NCBI RefSeq assembly: GCF_015024225.1
Contig: NZ_JACJGM010000007.1
Span: 62,001 to 126,000, forward strand
Origin: Nocardioides lijunqiniae
GTDB taxonomy: Bacteria > Actinomycetota > Actinomycetes > Propionibacteriales > Nocardioidaceae
DNA length: 64,000 nucleotides
Direction of reading: 5' to 3'
Within the stretch, counting starts at the first letter, position 1. Each line of letters opens with the position of its first letter. Positions 8,237-17,800 of the stretch are shown here, in pieces. A model generated the notes under the pieces. That model did no database searches and had not been told where the DNA came from. It worked only from the letters and a program-made list of their open reading frames with translations. The position numbers and the translations under genes are program-made.

Positions 8237-9069
8237 CCGCGGTGCTGACGGCCCCGGCCGAGCTCCCCGCCGTCGACGACGCCCGCGTCGTACGCCGCCG
8301 GGTCGGCCCGGGCCGCCGGGTGCCGTTCGCCACCCTGGTGGGTCCGCTGCTGCTCCTCGCCCTGTGGTTTCTCGGCTCGGCGACGGGGCTCATCGCCCCC
8401 GAGACGCTCAGCGAGCCGTGGACCGTCGTCACGGCGTTCCAGACGCTGATCGAGGACGGCCGGCTGCAGGAGAACCTGCTCACCTCCGCCACCCGCGCAG
8501 GCCTGGGCCTCGCCCTCGGGGTGGCCGTGGGGGCCGGGCTGGCCATCCTGTCGGGCCTGTCCCGCCTGGGCGAGGCCGTCATCGACGGGCCCGTGCAGAT
8601 CAAGCGGTCCATCCCCAGCCTGGCGCTGATCCCGCTGCTGATCCTGTGGTTCGGGATCGGAGAGCAGATGAAGATCCTCACGATCGCGCTCGGCGTGCTG
8701 GTGCCGATCTACATCCACACCCACAACGGCCTGCGCGGCATCGACGGTCGCTACGCCGAGCTGGCCCAGACCGTGGACATCCGGCGCAGCGAGTTCATCC
8801 GCAGCGTCGTGCTGCCCGGTGCGCTGCCCGGCTTCCTGCTCGGCCTGCGCTTCGCGGTGACCTCGGCGCTGCTGGCGCTCGTCGTGGTCGAGCAGGTCAA
8901 CTCCACGAGCGGCATCGGCCACATGATCACTCTCGCCTCGAGCTACGGCCAGACCGACGTCATCGTCGTCGGGCTGGTCCTCTACGCGGTGCTCGGCCTG
9001 GTCGCCGACACCACGCTGCGCATCATCGAGCGAAAGGCACTGACATGGCGACGCACCCTGGAGGGCTGA
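8233..9069 (+). CDS. ABC transporter permease (SsuC-like)
   Basis: 278 residues; GTG 8233 overlaps the receptor stop by four bases. About six membrane helices and the BPD_transp_1 cytoplasmic loop (EAA-type, ELAQTVDIRRSEFIRSVVLP) are visible, as is KRSIPSLALIPLLILWFG, typical of sulfonate/nitrate-class permeases. It forms the membrane channel for the receptor encoded before it and the ATPase encoded after it. Confidence 0.9.
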   Translation: MTAVLTAPAELPAVDDARVVRRRVGPGRRVPFATLVGPLLLLALWFLGSATGLIAPETLSEPWTVVTAFQTLIEDGRLQENLLTSATRAGLGLALGVAVGAGLAILSGLSRLGEAVIDGPVQIKRSIPSLALIPLLILWFGIGEQMKILTIALGVLVPIYIHTHNGLRGIDGRYAELAQTVDIRRSEFIRSVVLPGALPGFLLGLRFAVTSALLALVVVEQVNSTSGIGHMITLASSYGQTDVIVVGLVLYAVLGLVADTTLRIIERKALTWRRTLEG

Positions 9070-9851
9070 CCCCCTCGAGCGCCCCGGACGGCACCGCCGT
9101 ACGGGTGCGCGACCTCACTCGCAGCTTCAGCGAGGCCGGAGGCGTGCTCGACGGCCTCGACCTCGACATCGCCCAGGGCGAGTTCGTGGCCCTGATCGGC
9201 CGCAGCGGGAGCGGCAAGAGCACGCTGCTGCGGGCGCTGGCCGGGCTCGACCGCGACGTCAGCGGCGCGGGCACGGTCGACGTACCCGACAGCGTCTCGG
9301 TGGTCTTCCAGGACTCCCGCCTGCTGCCGTGGAAGCGAGTCCTGGACAACGTGACGTTCGGCCTGCGCGGCAAGGGGGCGACCGAGCGGGGGCGTACGGC
9401 GCTCGCCGAGGTCGGCCTCGAGGGCCGGGAGCGGGCGTGGCCGCACGAGCTCTCCGGCGGCGAGCAGCAGCGCGCCGCGCTGGCGCGCTCGCTGGTCCGG
9501 GAGCCGCGGCTGCTCCTGGCCGACGAGCCCTTCGGCGCCCTCGACGCCCTCACCCGGATCCGGATGCACGTGCTGCTGCGGCGCCTGTGCGAGGCGCACC
9601 GGCCCGCCGTGCTGCTGGTCACCCACGACGTCGACGAGGCGATCGTCCTGGCCGACCGGGTGATCGTGCTCGACGACGGCGTCGTCGCCTCCGACATCCG
9701 GGTGGAGCTGGCGGGCCGCCGGTCCCAGGCCGACCCCGAGTTCGCGGCGCTGCGCGCCCGGCTGCTCGCCCAGCTCGGCGTCGAGGACGACCACGAGGCG
9801 CCGGTCTCCCGGCGCGCCCCCTCCCACCTCGACCGGAGAGCCGCCTCATGA
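9045..9851 (+). CDS. ABC transporter ATP-binding protein (SsuB-like)
   Basis: 268 residues from ATG 9045, overlapping the permease gene by 25 bases. Walker A GRSGSGKST, Q-loop VFQDSRLLPWK (the RLLPW form is typical of SsuB/TauB/NrtD ATPases), signature [15 protein letters not shown], Walker B LLLADEPFGALDA and H-loop VTHDVDEA are complete. It powers the importer encoded by the two preceding genes. Confidence 0.92.
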   Translation: MATHPGGLTPSSAPDGTAVRVRDLTRSFSEAGGVLDGLDLDIAQGEFVALIGRSGSGKSTLLRALAGLDRDVSGAGTVDVPDSVSVVFQDSRLLPWKRVLDNVTFGLRGKGATERGRTALAEVGLEGRERAWPHELSGGEQQRAALARSLVREPRLLLADEPFGALDALTRIRMHVLLRRLCEAHRPAVLLVTHDVDEAIVLADRVIVLDDGVVASDIRVELAGRRSQADPEFAALRARLLAQLGVEDDHEAPVSRRAPSHLDRRAAS

Positions 9852-11200
9852 CCCTGCACCTCAACCTGTTCATCTACCCCGGCGGGCACCACGAGGCCGC
9901 CTGGCGCTACCCCGGCTCGGAGCCCGAGCGGGTGCTCGACGTCGGCTACTACCAGGCGCTGGCCCAGCGGGCGGAGCACGAGAGGCTCGACGGGATCTTC
10001 TTCGCCGACGGTCCCGCCCTGGCCGAGAACATCCGCTACGCCGCGCGGATCAAGCCCGAGCCGCTTACCCTGCTCTCGGCCATCGCCGCGGTCACCGAGC
10101 GCATCGGGCTGATCGGGACCGCCTCGACGACGTACAACGACCCCTACAACCTGGCACGCCAGTTCTCCTCGCTCGACCACATCAGCGGCGGTCGGGCCGG
10201 GTGGAACATCGTGACCACCGGGGCGGCCAGCGCGGCGCAGAACTTCGGGCTCGGCGAGCACCCCGTCCACGCCGAGCGCTACGCCCGCGCCGACGAGTTC
10301 CTCGAGGTCGTGACCAAGCTCTGGGACAGCTGGGAGGACGGCGCGCTGGTGGCCGACGCCGGCAGCGGGCTGTTCGCCGACACCGACCGCGTCCACGCGA
10401 TCGACCACGTCGGCCGGCACTTCTCGGTGTCCGGACCGCTCAACACCTCGCGCTCGCCGCAGGGACGCCCGGTCTACGTCCAGGCCGGCTCGTCCGAGGA
10501 CGGGCGAGGCCTGGCCGCGCGCTGGGCCGAGGCGATCTTCACGGCCCACCAGACCCTGGACAGCGCGCAGGAGTTCTACGCCGACATCAAGCAGCGCGCC
10601 GCCCGGCTGGGCCGCGACCCGCGGCGGCTCAAGGTGCTGCCGGGCATCAGCCCGGTGATCGCGTCCACCACGCGCGAGGCCGAGGAGCTGCACGAGGAGC
10701 TGAACGCCCTGACCCAGCCCGAGTACTCGCTGCACCAGCTGCACCGGCTCACCGGGGCCGACCTGTCGTCGTACGACCTGGACGGGCCGTTCCCGCGCCA
10801 CGTCGTCGACACCTCCGGCGAGCGCGGCGTCAACAGCCGCTCCCGGCTCGTGCTCGACATCGTCGACCGGGAGCAGCCGACCATCCGCCAGCTGCTGCAC
10901 CGTCTCGCCGGCGCCCGCGGCCACCGCGTCGTGGTCGGGACGCCGGAGCACGTGGCTAACGAGATGCAGCGCTGGCACGAGGCCGGTGCCGCCGACGGCT
11001 TCAACGTCATGCCGCCGTGGCAGCCTGGCGGCTTCGAGGTGTTCGCCGACGAGGTGCTGCCGATCCTGCGCGACCGGGGGCTGTTCCGCCGGGAGTACGC
11101 CGGCAGCACGCTGCGCGAGCACCTCGGCCTGGACCGTCCTGACAGTCAGTACTCCCCCACCCACCAGCCCCGCCTGCCCCATCAGAAGGAGACGGCATGA
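9848..11200 (+). CDS. FMN-dependent monooxygenase, NtaA/SnaA/DszA family
   Basis: 450 residues, the normal length for this luciferase-like subgroup; ATG 9848 overlaps the ATPase stop by four bases. Family marks: NLFIYPGGHHEAAWR at the start, TASTTYNDPYNLARQFSSLDHISGGRAGWNIVT, and HVGRHFSVSGPLN with RPVYVQAGSS. Members use FMNH2 and oxygen to cleave C-S or C-N bonds (dibenzothiophene sulfone, nitrilotriacetate, dimethyl sulfide). A separate flavin reductase is needed and none is encoded nearby. With an SsuABC-type importer in the same operon, use of an organosulfur compound is the most likely role; substrate unknown. Confidence 0.88.
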   Translation: MTLHLNLFIYPGGHHEAAWRYPGSEPERVLDVGYYQALAQRAEHERLDGIFFADGPALAENIRYAARIKPEPLTLLSAIAAVTERIGLIGTASTTYNDPYNLARQFSSLDHISGGRAGWNIVTTGAASAAQNFGLGEHPVHAERYARADEFLEVVTKLWDSWEDGALVADAGSGLFADTDRVHAIDHVGRHFSVSGPLNTSRSPQGRPVYVQAGSSEDGRGLAARWAEAIFTAHQTLDSAQEFYADIKQRAARLGRDPRRLKVLPGISPVIASTTREAEELHEELNALTQPEYSLHQLHRLTGADLSSYDLDGPFPRHVVDTSGERGVNSRSRLVLDIVDREQPTIRQLLHRLAGARGHRVVVGTPEHVANEMQRWHEAGAADGFNVMPPWQPGGFEVFADEVLPILRDRGLFRREYAGSTLREHLGLDRPDSQYSPTHQPRLPHQKETA

Positions 11201-12249
11201 CCGACCTGACCAGCAGCGACTGGCGCCTGCTCGGCACCACCGGCGTCCGGGTCAGCCCGCTGACGCTGGGCGCCATGATGTTCGGCGCCATCGGCAACCC
11301 CGACCACGACGAGTCGATCCGGATCATCCACCGGGCCCTGGACGCCGGCATCAACGTCATCGACACCGCCGACGTCTACTCCCGCGGCGAGTCCGAGGAG
11401 ATCGTGGGCAAGGCCCTCAAGGGGCGCCGCGACGACGTCGTGCTGGCGACCAAGTTCCACGGCGCCATGCACGACGACGACCCCAACCAGGGCGGCAACT
11501 CGCGGCGCTGGATCGTCCGCGAGGTCGAGAGCTCGCTGCGGCGGCTCCAGACCGACCACATCGACCTCTACCAGGTGCACCGGCCGCGCCCGGAGATCGA
11601 CATCGACGAGACCCTCTCGGCGCTGTCGGACCTGGTCCACCAGGGCAAGATCCGCTACATCGGCACCTCGACGTTCCTGCCCTCGCAGGTCGTCGAGGCG
11701 CAGTGGGTCGCCGAGCGGCGCCACCGGGAGCGGCCCGTCACCGAGCAGCCGCCGTACTCGATCCTCGCGCGCGAGGTCGAGCGCGACCTGCTGCCGACGG
11801 CGCAGAAGCACGGACTCGGCGTGCTGCCCTGGAGCCCGCTCGCGGGCGGCTGGCTCTCCGGTCGGCACCGTCCCGGCGTCGAGGCCCCGACCTCGTCGCG
11901 GCTCCAGCGGCAGCCCGGCCGGCACGACCCCTCGTCGCCGGAGAACGCCCGCAAGCTCGAGGCCGTGCACGCGCTCCAGGAGCTGGCCGACGAGGCCGGC
12001 CTCTCGCTGATCCACCTGGCGCTGGCCTTCGTGCTCGAGCACCCGGCGGTCTCGTCCGCGATCATCGGCCCGCGCACCCTCGAGCAGCTCGAGTCGCAGC
12101 TCGGCGTCGAGAAGGTGTCGCTGACGCAGGACGTCCTGGACCGGATCGACGAGATCGTGCCTCCGGGCACCACGATCAACGAGGCCGACCGCGGTTACGC
12201 ACCGCCGGCCCTCACCGAGGCCCGGCAGCGGCGGCGCTCCTCACGCTGA
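11197..12249 (+). CDS. Aldo/keto reductase
   Basis: 350 residues, ATG 11197 overlapping the monooxygenase stop by four bases, last gene of the operon. The catalytic set is visible: Asp and Tyr in DTADVYSRG, Lys in LATKFHG and His in YQVHRP; the NADPH site includes GPRTLEQLESQL near the C-terminus. TIM-barrel oxidoreductase that reduces aldehydes or ketones. Because it is coupled to the monooxygenase it may process an aldehyde released by C-S or C-N bond cleavage. The hairpin at 12293-12332 closes the operon. Confidence 0.88.
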   Translation: MTDLTSSDWRLLGTTGVRVSPLTLGAMMFGAIGNPDHDESIRIIHRALDAGINVIDTADVYSRGESEEIVGKALKGRRDDVVLATKFHGAMHDDDPNQGGNSRRWIVREVESSLRRLQTDHIDLYQVHRPRPEIDIDETLSALSDLVHQGKIRYIGTSTFLPSQVVEAQWVAERRHRERPVTEQPPYSILAREVERDLLPTAQKHGLGVLPWSPLAGGWLSGRHRPGVEAPTSSRLQRQPGRHDPSSPENARKLEAVHALQELADEAGLSLIHLALAFVLEHPAVSSAIIGPRTLEQLESQLGVEKVSLTQDVLDRIDEIVPPGTTINEADRGYAPPALTEARQRRRSSR

Positions 12250-12292
12250 GCGCACCGGCGGTGGAGGGCCGACGACGACCGTCCCGAGACCG

Positions 12293-12332
12293 CACGAGCC
12301 CGCCGACCCCGTGGGGAGTCGGCGGGCTCGTG
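12293..12332. terminator. Bidirectional terminator between AKR and prfB
   Basis: Perfect 15-base-pair stem (12293-12307 with 12318-12332) and ten-base loop, between two converging genes, so it can serve both strands. Confidence 0.8.
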
Positions 12333-12344
12333 GCACGTCAGGGG

Positions 12345-13475
12345 CTAGTTGGCCTCGGCCTTGTCGGACCCGCGGCGCCAGCGGATGCCGGCCTCGAGGA
12401 AGCCGTCCAGGTCGCCGTCGAAGACCGCCGTGGGGTTGCCGACCTCGTAGCCCGTGCGCAGGTCCTTGACGACCTGGTAGGGGTTGAGGACGTAGTTGCG
12501 CATCTGGTCGCCCCAGCTGGCCTGGACGTCGCCGCGCAGGCCGTCGAGGTGGGCCTTCTCCTCGGCCTTCTTCAGCGCCAGGAGCTTGGCCTTGAGCACG
12601 ACCATGGCGCTGGCCTTGTTCTGCAGCTGGCTCTTCTCGTTCTGGCAGGACACGACGGTGCCGGTCGGGATGTGCGTCAGCCGGACCGCGGAGTCGGTGG
12701 TGTTGACCGACTGACCGCCGGGGCCACCGGAGCGATAGACGTCGACGCGGATCTCCTCGTCGGGGACCTCGATCTCGTCGGTCTGCTCGAGCACCGGGAC
12801 GACCTCGACCGCGGCGAAGCTGGTCTGGCGCCGGCCCTGGTTGTCGAAGGGGCTGATCCGCACCAGGCGGTGGGTGCCGGCCTCGACGCTCAGCGTGCCG
12901 TAGGCGTAGGGCGCGTGGATCGCGAACGTCGCCGACTTGAGGCCGGCTTCCTCGGCGTAGGAGGTCTCGTAGACCTCGACCGGGTAGTCGTGCTGCTCGG
13001 CCCAGCGGACATACATCCGCATCAGCGTCTCGGCGAAGTCGGCGGCGTCGACGCCGCCGGCGCCCGCGCGAATGCTGACCAGCGCCTCACGCGGGTCGTA
13101 CTCGCCGTTGAGCAGCGTGCGGACCTCGAGCCGCTCGACGGCCTGCTTGATCCTGCCGAGCTCGCGCTCGGCGTCGGCCAGGGAGTCGGCGTCACCCTCC
13201 TCGGTGGCCAGCTCGACCATGATCTCGAGGTCCTCGATGCGGCTGATCAGCGCGGCGAAGCGGTCGACCTCGCCCTGGAGCGCGGAGAGCCGCCCGGTGA
13301 CCCGGGTCGCGTTGGCCTGGTCGTCCCACAGGTCGGGCGCCGCCACCTGCTCGCCGAGGTCGGCGATCTCGACGCGCATGTTGTCGATGTCGAGCACCTG
13401 CTCGATGGTGTGCATCGTCGCCTGGAGCTGCTTGATCTCGGAGTCGTAATCAGGTCCTGCCACGCTGACCAACAT
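12345..13475 (-). CDS. prfB: Peptide chain release factor 2
   Basis: About 376 residues from ATG 13475; GTG 13463 (VAGPDYDSE) is a possible alternative and TTG 13493 is less likely. RF2 ends translation at UGA and UAA. SPF (in [12 protein letters not shown]) is the RF2 codon-reading tripeptide and GGPGGQSVN carries the GGQ that triggers peptidyl-tRNA hydrolysis. The frame is continuous: there is no programmed +1 frameshift, as expected for actinobacteria. It starts just 20 bases after the stop of the marR gene on the same strand. Confidence 0.95.
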   Translation of the reverse strand: MLVSVAGPDYDSEIKQLQATMHTIEQVLDIDNMRVEIADLGEQVAAPDLWDDQANATRVTGRLSALQGEVDRFAALISRIEDLEIMVELATEEGDADSLADAERELGRIKQAVERLEVRTLLNGEYDPREALVSIRAGAGGVDAADFAETLMRMYVRWAEQHDYPVEVYETSYAEEAGLKSATFAIHAPYAYGTLSVEAGTHRLVRISPFDNQGRRQTSFAAVEVVPVLEQTDEIEVPDEEIRVDVYRSGGPGGQSVNTTDSAVRLTHIPTGTVVSCQNEKSQLQNKASAMVVLKAKLLALKKAEEKAHLDGLRGDVQASWGDQMRNYVLNPYQVVKDLRTGYEVGNPTAVFDGDLDGFLEAGIRWRRGSDKAEAN

Positions 13476-13495
13476 TACGTCACCCAGCCGCAAGG

Positions 13496-13963
13496 CTAGT
13501 CACCGTCGACCGCGACCCCGTCTTGGCGCAGGGAGCGGACCATGCTCGTCAGGCTCCGGAAGGCGTCCGACCGCTCGGTCTCGGTCATCCCGGCCAGCAT
13601 CCGGTCCTCCACGGAGCGCACCGCCGCACTCGCCTTCGCGAGGCTCCCCCGGCCGCGCGGCGTGAGCCGCGTGGGGAGCACCTTGCCGACCGCCGCCTCG
13701 GCGGGCCGGCTCACCTGGCCCTCACGCTCGAGGTGCTGGAGCAGCGTGTTCATCGACTGCCGGGTCACGAAGGCGCCGCGCGCGAGCTCCGAGCCGGACA
13801 GTCCCGGGCGTTGGGCCAGCAGCTCGAGGCAGGAGTAGTGCGTGATCGTCATCCCCAGCGGTCTCAGCACGTCCTCCATCGCGGCGCGCAGGGCGCTGGC
13901 GGCCTCCTTGAGCAGGTAGCCGAGGGAGGTCTCGAGGTCGATGGCGGTCCCGTCTTGCTCCAT
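13496..13963 (-). CDS. MarR-family transcriptional regulator
   Basis: 155 residues from ATG 13963 (MEQDGTAID); ATG 13990 is an alternative that would overlap the second operator. A winged helix-turn-helix is evident: [43 protein letters not shown] split over two helices, then the wing [13 protein letters not shown]. Such proteins are dimeric repressors released by small ligands. Two nearly identical palindromes lie in the gap to the divergent VOC gene, so it probably represses both itself and that gene. Confidence 0.9.
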   Translation of the reverse strand: MEQDGTAIDLETSLGYLLKEAASALRAAMEDVLRPLGMTITHYSCLELLAQRPGLSGSELARGAFVTRQSMNTLLQHLEREGQVSRPAEAAVGKVLPTRLTPRGRGSLAKASAAVRSVEDRMLAGMTETERSDAFRSLTSMVRSLRQDGVAVDGD

Positions 13964-13979
13964 GTCAGAAGTCTGACAT
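13962..13979. promoter_or_regulatory. Operator 1 of the MarR/VOC pair
   Basis: Perfect 18-base palindrome ATGTCAGAAGTCTGACAT. It overlaps the marR start codon at 13963, so binding would block transcription or translation start of marR itself. Confidence 0.7.
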
Positions 13980-13989
13980 ACTGTCGCCA

Positions 13990-14005
13990 TGTCAGAAACC
14001 TGACA
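13990..14005. promoter_or_regulatory. Operator 2 of the MarR/VOC pair
   Basis: TGTCAGAAACCTGACA, six-base arms identical to operator 1, centre 27 bases away. It lies about 22 bases before the VOC gene start. Confidence 0.65.
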
Positions 14006-14026
14006 CACCTTCGACCAGGAGCGCCC

Positions 14027-14395
14027 ATGCCCGTCACCGGCCCCGACTTCATCTCCCTCCAGACGCGCGACCTCGCCGCCTCGCAGGCCTTCTACGAGCA
14101 GTACCTCGGTCTCGTCCGCTCACCCGCAGGTCCGCCGCACGCCGTCGTCTTCCAGACCGAGCCGATCGCCTTCGCCCTGCGCGACCTCACGCCCGGCACC
14201 GACCTCTCGTCGGTGGCCCAGCCCGGCCTCGGCGCGGCGATCTGGCTGCACGCCACCGACGTCCAGGACATCCACGACGCGCTCGTCGCCGGCGGCCACC
14301 CCATCGTCTCGGCGCCGATCGACGGTCCCTTCGGCCGCACCTTCACCCTCGCCGACCCCGATGGCTACCACGTGACCCTCCACGACCGCGCCTGA
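14027..14395 (+). CDS. VOC (glyoxalase/bleomycin-resistance) family protein
   Basis: 122 residues, ATG 14027 behind AGGAG. It shows the two beta-alpha-beta modules of the vicinal-oxygen-chelate fold: FISLQTRDLAASQAFYEQYLG in the first half and TFTLADPDGYHVTLHD at the end, where the Asp-Pro-Asp-Gly turn and a metal-ligand position are typical. Members are metal-dependent lyases, dioxygenases or drug-binding proteins; here the role is unknown. Divergent from marR with two shared operators, so it is probably induced by a compound the regulator senses. Confidence 0.85.
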   Translation: MPVTGPDFISLQTRDLAASQAFYEQYLGLVRSPAGPPHAVVFQTEPIAFALRDLTPGTDLSSVAQPGLGAAIWLHATDVQDIHDALVAGGHPIVSAPIDGPFGRTFTLADPDGYHVTLHDRA

Positions 14396-14400
14396 CCGAG

Positions 14401-14795
14401 CCACCGTGGGTCGAGGCGGGTGCGCCAGCAACCGTCTCGACACCCGCGCCCCGGCGGGGTGGTTTCGAGGCTCGCTGCGCTCGCACCTCAACCACCGGAA
14501 GCGATCCCACGGCACCGCTGGTCGAGCAGCGAGCGCCAGCGAGCGCCCGTCGAGACCCCCGCACCCGGGCGGCCGCCTCAAGTCACGGGGTCTCGACGGG
14601 CGCTCGACCGCCGGAGCGTGGCTCGCTCGCTCGTTGGTTGAGGAGGTTGCGCAGCAACCGTCTCGAAACCAACCCCAACCGGTGGTCGAGCAGCGAGCGC
14701 CCGTCGAGACCCCCGCACCCGACCGCCTGCCCCCGGGCGCTCGACCACCGGAGCGTGGTTTCGAGGCTCGCTGCGCTCGCACCTCGACCACCGAG
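14401..14795. repeat. Array of dispersed palindromic repeats (families A, B and C)
   Basis: The 470-base gap before pyc holds no gene but at least eight related elements. Family A (arms GGTGGTT/AACCACC): 14458-14496 and 14756-14792. Family B (GGTCGAGCAGCGAG...CGTCGAGACC): 14519-14557, an inverted copy at 14588-14613, 14682-14712 and a half copy near 14738. Family C (TTGGTTGAGGAGGTTGCG, arms TTGGTT/AACCAA): 14634-14672, with a variant at 14411-14446. All are imperfect palindromes of about 39 bases and look like REP-type elements. Confidence 0.85.
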
Positions 14796-14854
14796 ACCGG
14801 CGTCGGAGGTGTCCACGGGTGACGCGGCCCACACCACGAGGGCGCCGGTCCTCA

Positions 14855-14860
14855 TAGGGT
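14855..14860 (+). promoter_or_regulatory. Candidate -10 of pyc (leaderless)
   Basis: TAGGGT, seven bases before ATG 14868. It overlaps the in-frame GTG at 14859, which argues against that GTG as start. Confidence 0.5.
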
Positions 14861-14867
14861 GGCGGCC

Positions 14868-17800
14868 ATGTTCTCCAAGGTCCTGGTCGCCAACCGCGGC
14901 GAGATCGCCATCCGTGCCTTCCGGGCGGCCTACGAGCTGGGCGCGCGCACCGTCGCGGTGTTCCCGCACGAGGACCGCTGGTCCGAGCACCGGCTGAAGG
15001 CCGACGAGGCCTACGAGATCGGCGAGCGGGGGCACCCGGTGCGGGCCTACCTCGACCCCGAGGCCATCGTCGCGGTCGCGGTGAAGGCCGGGGCCGACGC
15101 GGTCTACCCCGGCTACGGGTTCCTCTCGGAGAACCCCGCGCTCGCGGAGGCGTGCGCGAACGCCGGGATCACGTTCATCGGCCCGACCTCCGACGTGCTG
15201 ACCCTGACCGGCAACAAGGCCCGCGCGATCGCCGCGGCCAAGGCCGCCGGGGTGCCGACGCTCGCCAGCGTGGAGCCGTCGACCGACGTCGACGCGCTGG
15301 TGGAGTCGGCGCAGCAGCTCCCCTACCCGCTCTTCGTGAAGGCGGTCGCCGGCGGCGGCGGGCGCGGGATGCGCCGCGTCGACGACCCGAAGGACCTGCG
15401 CGAGGCCGTCGAGACCTGCATGCGCGAGGGCGAGGGCGCCTTCGGCGACCCCACCGTCTTCATCGAGCAGGCCGTCGTCGAGCCGCGCCACATCGAGGTC
15501 CAGATCCTCGCCGACGGCGAGGGGAACGTGATCCACCTCTTCGAGCGCGACTGCTCGGTGCAGCGCCGCCACCAGAAGGTCGTCGAGATCGCGCCCGCGC
15601 CCAACCTCGACCCCGCGATCCGCGAGCGGATGTGCGCCGACGCGGTGCGGTTCGCGACCGAGATCGGCTACCGCAACGCCGGCACGGTGGAGTTCCTGCT
15701 CGACCCGCACGGCAACTACGTCTTCATCGAGATGAACCCCCGGATCCAGGTCGAGCACACCGTGACCGAGGAGGTCACCGACGTCGACCTGGTGCAGTCG
15801 CAGCTGCGCATCGCCTCCGGCGAGACCCTGGCCGACCTCGGTCTGTCCCAGGACTCGATCCAGCTGCGCGGCGCGGCGCTGCAGTGCCGCATCACCACCG
15901 AGGACCCCGCCAACAACTTCCGTCCCGACACCGGCGTCATCACCACCTACCGCTCCCCCGGCGGCGGGGGCGTTCGCCTGGACGGCGGTACGACGTACAC
16001 CGGCGCGGAGGTCTCCGCGCACTTCGACTCGATGCTGGCCAAGCTGACCTGCCGCGGCCGCACGTTCGACATCGCCGTGCAGAAGGCTCGGCGCGCGGTG
16101 GCGGAGTTCCGCATCCGCGGAGTGTCCACGAACATCGCCTTCCTGCAGGCGGTGCTGGCCGACCCCGACTTCGCCGGCGGCAACATCACCACCTCGTTCA
16201 TCGAGACGCACCCCCAGCTCCTCCAGGCGCGCGCCAGCGGCGACCGCGGCACCAAGCTGCTCACCTACCTCGCCGACGTCACGGTCAACCAGCCGCACGG
16301 TCCGGCGCCGGTGACGCTCGACCCGGCGAGCAAGCTGCCCGAGGTCAACCTCGACGTGCCCGCCCCCGACGGCACCCGCCAGCTGCTGCTCGAGCTCGGC
16401 CCGGAGGCCTTCGCCCGCCGGCTGCGCGAGCAGAGCACCGTGGCCGTCACCGACACGACCTTCCGCGACGCCCACCAGTCGCTGCTGGCCACCCGGGTGC
16501 GCACCCGCGACCTGACGGCGGTCGCCGGGCACGTCGCGCGCACGACGCCGCAGCTGTGGTCGGTCGAGGCCTGGGGCGGGGCGACGTACGACGTCGCGCT
16601 GCGGTTCCTGTCCGAGGACCCGTGGGAGCGGCTCGACAAGCTGCGCCAGTCGATCCCCAACATCTGCCTGCAGATGCTGCTGCGCGGACGCAACACGGTC
16701 GGCTACACGCCGTACCCGACGGCCGTCACGGACGCCTTCGTCCACGAGGCCGCGGCCACGGGCATCGACGTGTTCCGGATCTTCGACGCGCTCAACGACG
16801 TGGAGCAGATGCGCCCGGCCATCGAGGCCGTGCGCGCCACCGGCACCACCGTCGCCGAGGTCGCGCTCTGCTACACCGGCGACCTGTCCGACCCGGGCGA
16901 GAAGCTCTACACGCTCGACTACTACCTCGAGCTGGCCGGGCGCATCGTCGACGCGGGCGCGCACGTGCTCGCCATCAAGGACATGGCCGGGCTGTTGCGC
17001 GCCCCGGCCGCGCGCACGCTGGTGACGGCGCTGCGGCGCGAGTTCGACCTGCCGGTGCACCTGCACACCCACGACACCCCCGGCGGTCAGCTCGGCACGC
17101 TGCTGGCCGCGATCGACGCGGGCGTCGACGCGGTGGACGCCGCCAGCGCCTCGATGGCCGGGACGACGTCGCAGCCGCCGCTGTCGGCGCTGGTCTCCGC
17201 CACCGACCACTCCGACCGCGAGACCGGGCTGTCGCTGGCCGCGGTCAACGCGCTGGAGCCCTACTGGGAGGCGACCCGTCGCGTCTACGCCCCGTTCGAG
17301 TCCGGCCTGCCGGCGCCCACCGGCCGCGTCTACCGCCACGAGATCCCGGGCGGGCAGCTCTCCAACCTGCGCCAGCAGGCGATCGCACTCGGTCTGGGCG
17401 AGAAGTTCGAGCAGGTCGAGGACATGTACGCCGCGGCCAACGACATCCTGGGCAACGTCGTCAAGGTGACGCCGTCCTCCAAGGTGGTGGGCGACCTGGC
17501 CCTCGCCCTCGTCGGTCTCGGCGCCGACCCGGCGGAGTTCGCCGACGACCCGGGGAGGTTCGACATCCCCGACTCGGTCATCGGCTTCCTCAACGGCGAG
17601 CTCGGCGACCCCCCGGGCGGCTGGCCCGAGCCGTTCCGCACCAAGGCGCTCGCCGGCCGCTCCTACACGCCCCCGAGCGAGGAGCTCACCGACGCGCAGG
17701 CGGCCGGCCTCGACGGCGCCCAGCCCAGCCGTCGCCAGACGCTCAACGAGCTGCTCTTCCCCGGTCCGACGAAGACCTTCGCCGAGGGCCGCCAGACCTA

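Noticed and set aside
12345..13475. Possible programmed frameshift in prfB
   Set aside because: The release factor 2 frame is continuous from start to stop; no in-frame TGA precedes the conserved part.
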